DNA of 64,000 nt from Anagrus nilaparvatae (lineage: Eukaryota; Arthropoda; Insecta; Hymenoptera; Mymaridae). Shown in pieces: positions 62,862 through 64,000 of this stretch. Every line of letters begins with the position of its first letter. The first letter of the stretch is position 1. Made by a program: the position numbers and the translations under genes. Where the stretch lies: assembly GCA_022575985.1 (NCBI GenBank), contig JAKSXM010000247.1:519501-583500 (forward strand), read 5' to 3'. The notes beneath the pieces are model-generated. The model made no database searches, was not told where the DNA came from, and saw nothing but the letters and a program-made list of their open reading frames with translations.

Positions 62862-64000
62862 AAAGGCAGTTTTTGACATAAAAGTGGAAAAATCTTTTTG
62901 GCACCTATCGCTAATTTCTTGTTCAAGAAGTTTTTTCGTTTTCTAAAGGTTTAAACTACCTGAAAACACGGGTCTTGTTGATGTGTCTACAAATTTTTTT
63001 TTTCGGTTTTTAGATCAAGTTAAATAGTAAAAAAAAAATAATGCCTCATATATTATGTGTTTTAGATCAACTAGTTTCTGCACAACCAATCATGTTTATA
63101 ACTAGATAATTTGTCATTATATAGCCAAAACAGAGGGCGGAATTTGTTTTTTTTTTCCAATCAACTTAAAATCGGTATCAATATAATTAATTATCGGTAA
63201 AATTAACCAAAAAAGACCATTAATTAATTTGTACGATATTTTTGGCTGATTTCGAGCTAATTTTGGCTGATTTTGGCAGACTAAAATAATGAATGTGGGC
63301 GCTCATTTGAGTATCACATATCCAAAATTTTTTTAGGTAAAACTGACACATAGGCCAACATTCTGGGAAAATTCGAGCAAAAATAATTATGGCGAACTTG
63401 AGTTCCGGTCAATTTGAAAATTTCAAACCATTAAAAATGAAACCGGAAGTGGTCCAAAATGTAAAAATAAAATTTTTTCGGGTAGGCCAGGTAAAAAAAG
63501 CATTTTTTCCCAATCATATGTATACGTCAAAAGTTTCATGATTTTGAGTTATTTCAGTTTGAATTAGGCAGCTGAAATAAAAAAATTGAAAAAATTCAAC
63601 TTTGGAGCAGCTGTATCTCAAAATTATGCATCAGGAAGTGACACAAAAAAAAATTTATTTTTATTTTTTATTTTTCGGCTGGTTGTTCTATCCTGGACGT
63701 GCTCATATATATGAGCAATTATTTTAAAATTGATACTTAACTCGAGCCTGAAATCGTAAATTTTTTTTTTGAGGGCACATCGATATGACCCGTGTTTTCA
63801 GATAGTTTGTACCTTCAGAAAACCGAAAAAAATCGTGAACAAGAAATCGGCGATAGGTGCCAAAAAGATTTTTTCACTTTTATGTCAAAAAACGTGTTTT
63901 TCGTATCTGAGCTACCCTAAATTTTTAAAATAACTTTTTAGGTAAAAAAACTTTTGTAAAATAGATAAGAAAATCTGATTGCCAGGGAAAACCCACTCCA
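62862..64000. repeat. Palindrome family copy running off the window
   Basis: TTTTTGACATAAAAGTGGAA, CTTTTTGGCACCTATCGC and ACTACCTGAAAACACGGGTC (62865-62975) are mirrored at 63785-63895 (GACCCGTGTTTTCAGATAGT, CGATAGGTGCCAAAAAGATT). The last 40 bases, TGATTGCCAGGGAAAACCCA..., match 20520-20540 in the big palindrome, so the element continues beyond 64000. The spacer 63000-63760 is unrelated to other copies and shows no gene. Confidence 0.7.

Overview
The window is nuclear DNA of an animal, most likely an insect. The genes are split by short GT-AG introns (roughly 55-110 bp where not invaded by repeats), the encoded proteins are metazoan (an ORP5/8-type oxysterol-binding-related protein, LIM kinase, C2CD3), the DNA is very AT-rich, and it is packed with DNA transposons, foldback elements and MITEs. 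I cannot fix the insect order from the sequence alone; AT-rich parasitoid wasps and Hemiptera are both plausible.

Layout. 1-3660: a foldback repeat and AT-rich DNA. 3674-3946 (-): a small unrecognised gene. 5506-9937 (-): ORP5/8-type lipid-transfer protein, about 13 coding exons, with two alternative first exons. 10446-12740: a MITE, AT-rich DNA and a GC-rich hairpin repeat. 12770-23312: a large inverted-repeat complex with no host gene. It holds nested copies of a CACGGTAG-ended transposon, periodic repeat arrays, and a 2.8-kb near-perfect palindrome. 23320-26555: AT-rich DNA. 26556-32287 (-): LIM kinase in seven exons. 32929-48644 (+): C2CD3 in 13 exons, head-to-head with LIMK over about 640 bp; its two largest introns are swollen by transposons. 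50409-52040 (-): intronless F-box/LRR gene. 52143-54104: hAT element with intact ends and a perfect 8-bp target duplication about 95 bp upstream of the F-box start codon. 54.7-58.2 kb: composite inverted-repeat element carrying a palindrome and a SINE-like block. 58.8-59.7 kb: two more hairpin repeats. 59847-61682: truncated hAT transposase. 62.8-64 kb: a further copy of the palindrome family, running off the window.

How the genes relate. ORP5/8 proteins are ER-anchored lipid exchangers at membrane contacts; LIMK phosphorylates cofilin to control actin; C2CD3 acts at the distal end of centrioles. LIMK and C2CD3 share an upstream region and may be co-regulated; otherwise the genes look like ordinary neighbours. 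The less ordinary content is in the repeats: several element families can be delimited by eye from terminal repeats and target duplications, and some form nested insertions in which one arm of a palindrome preserves the pre-insertion site of the other. All exon borders given were read by eye from splice sites and reading-frame continuity.
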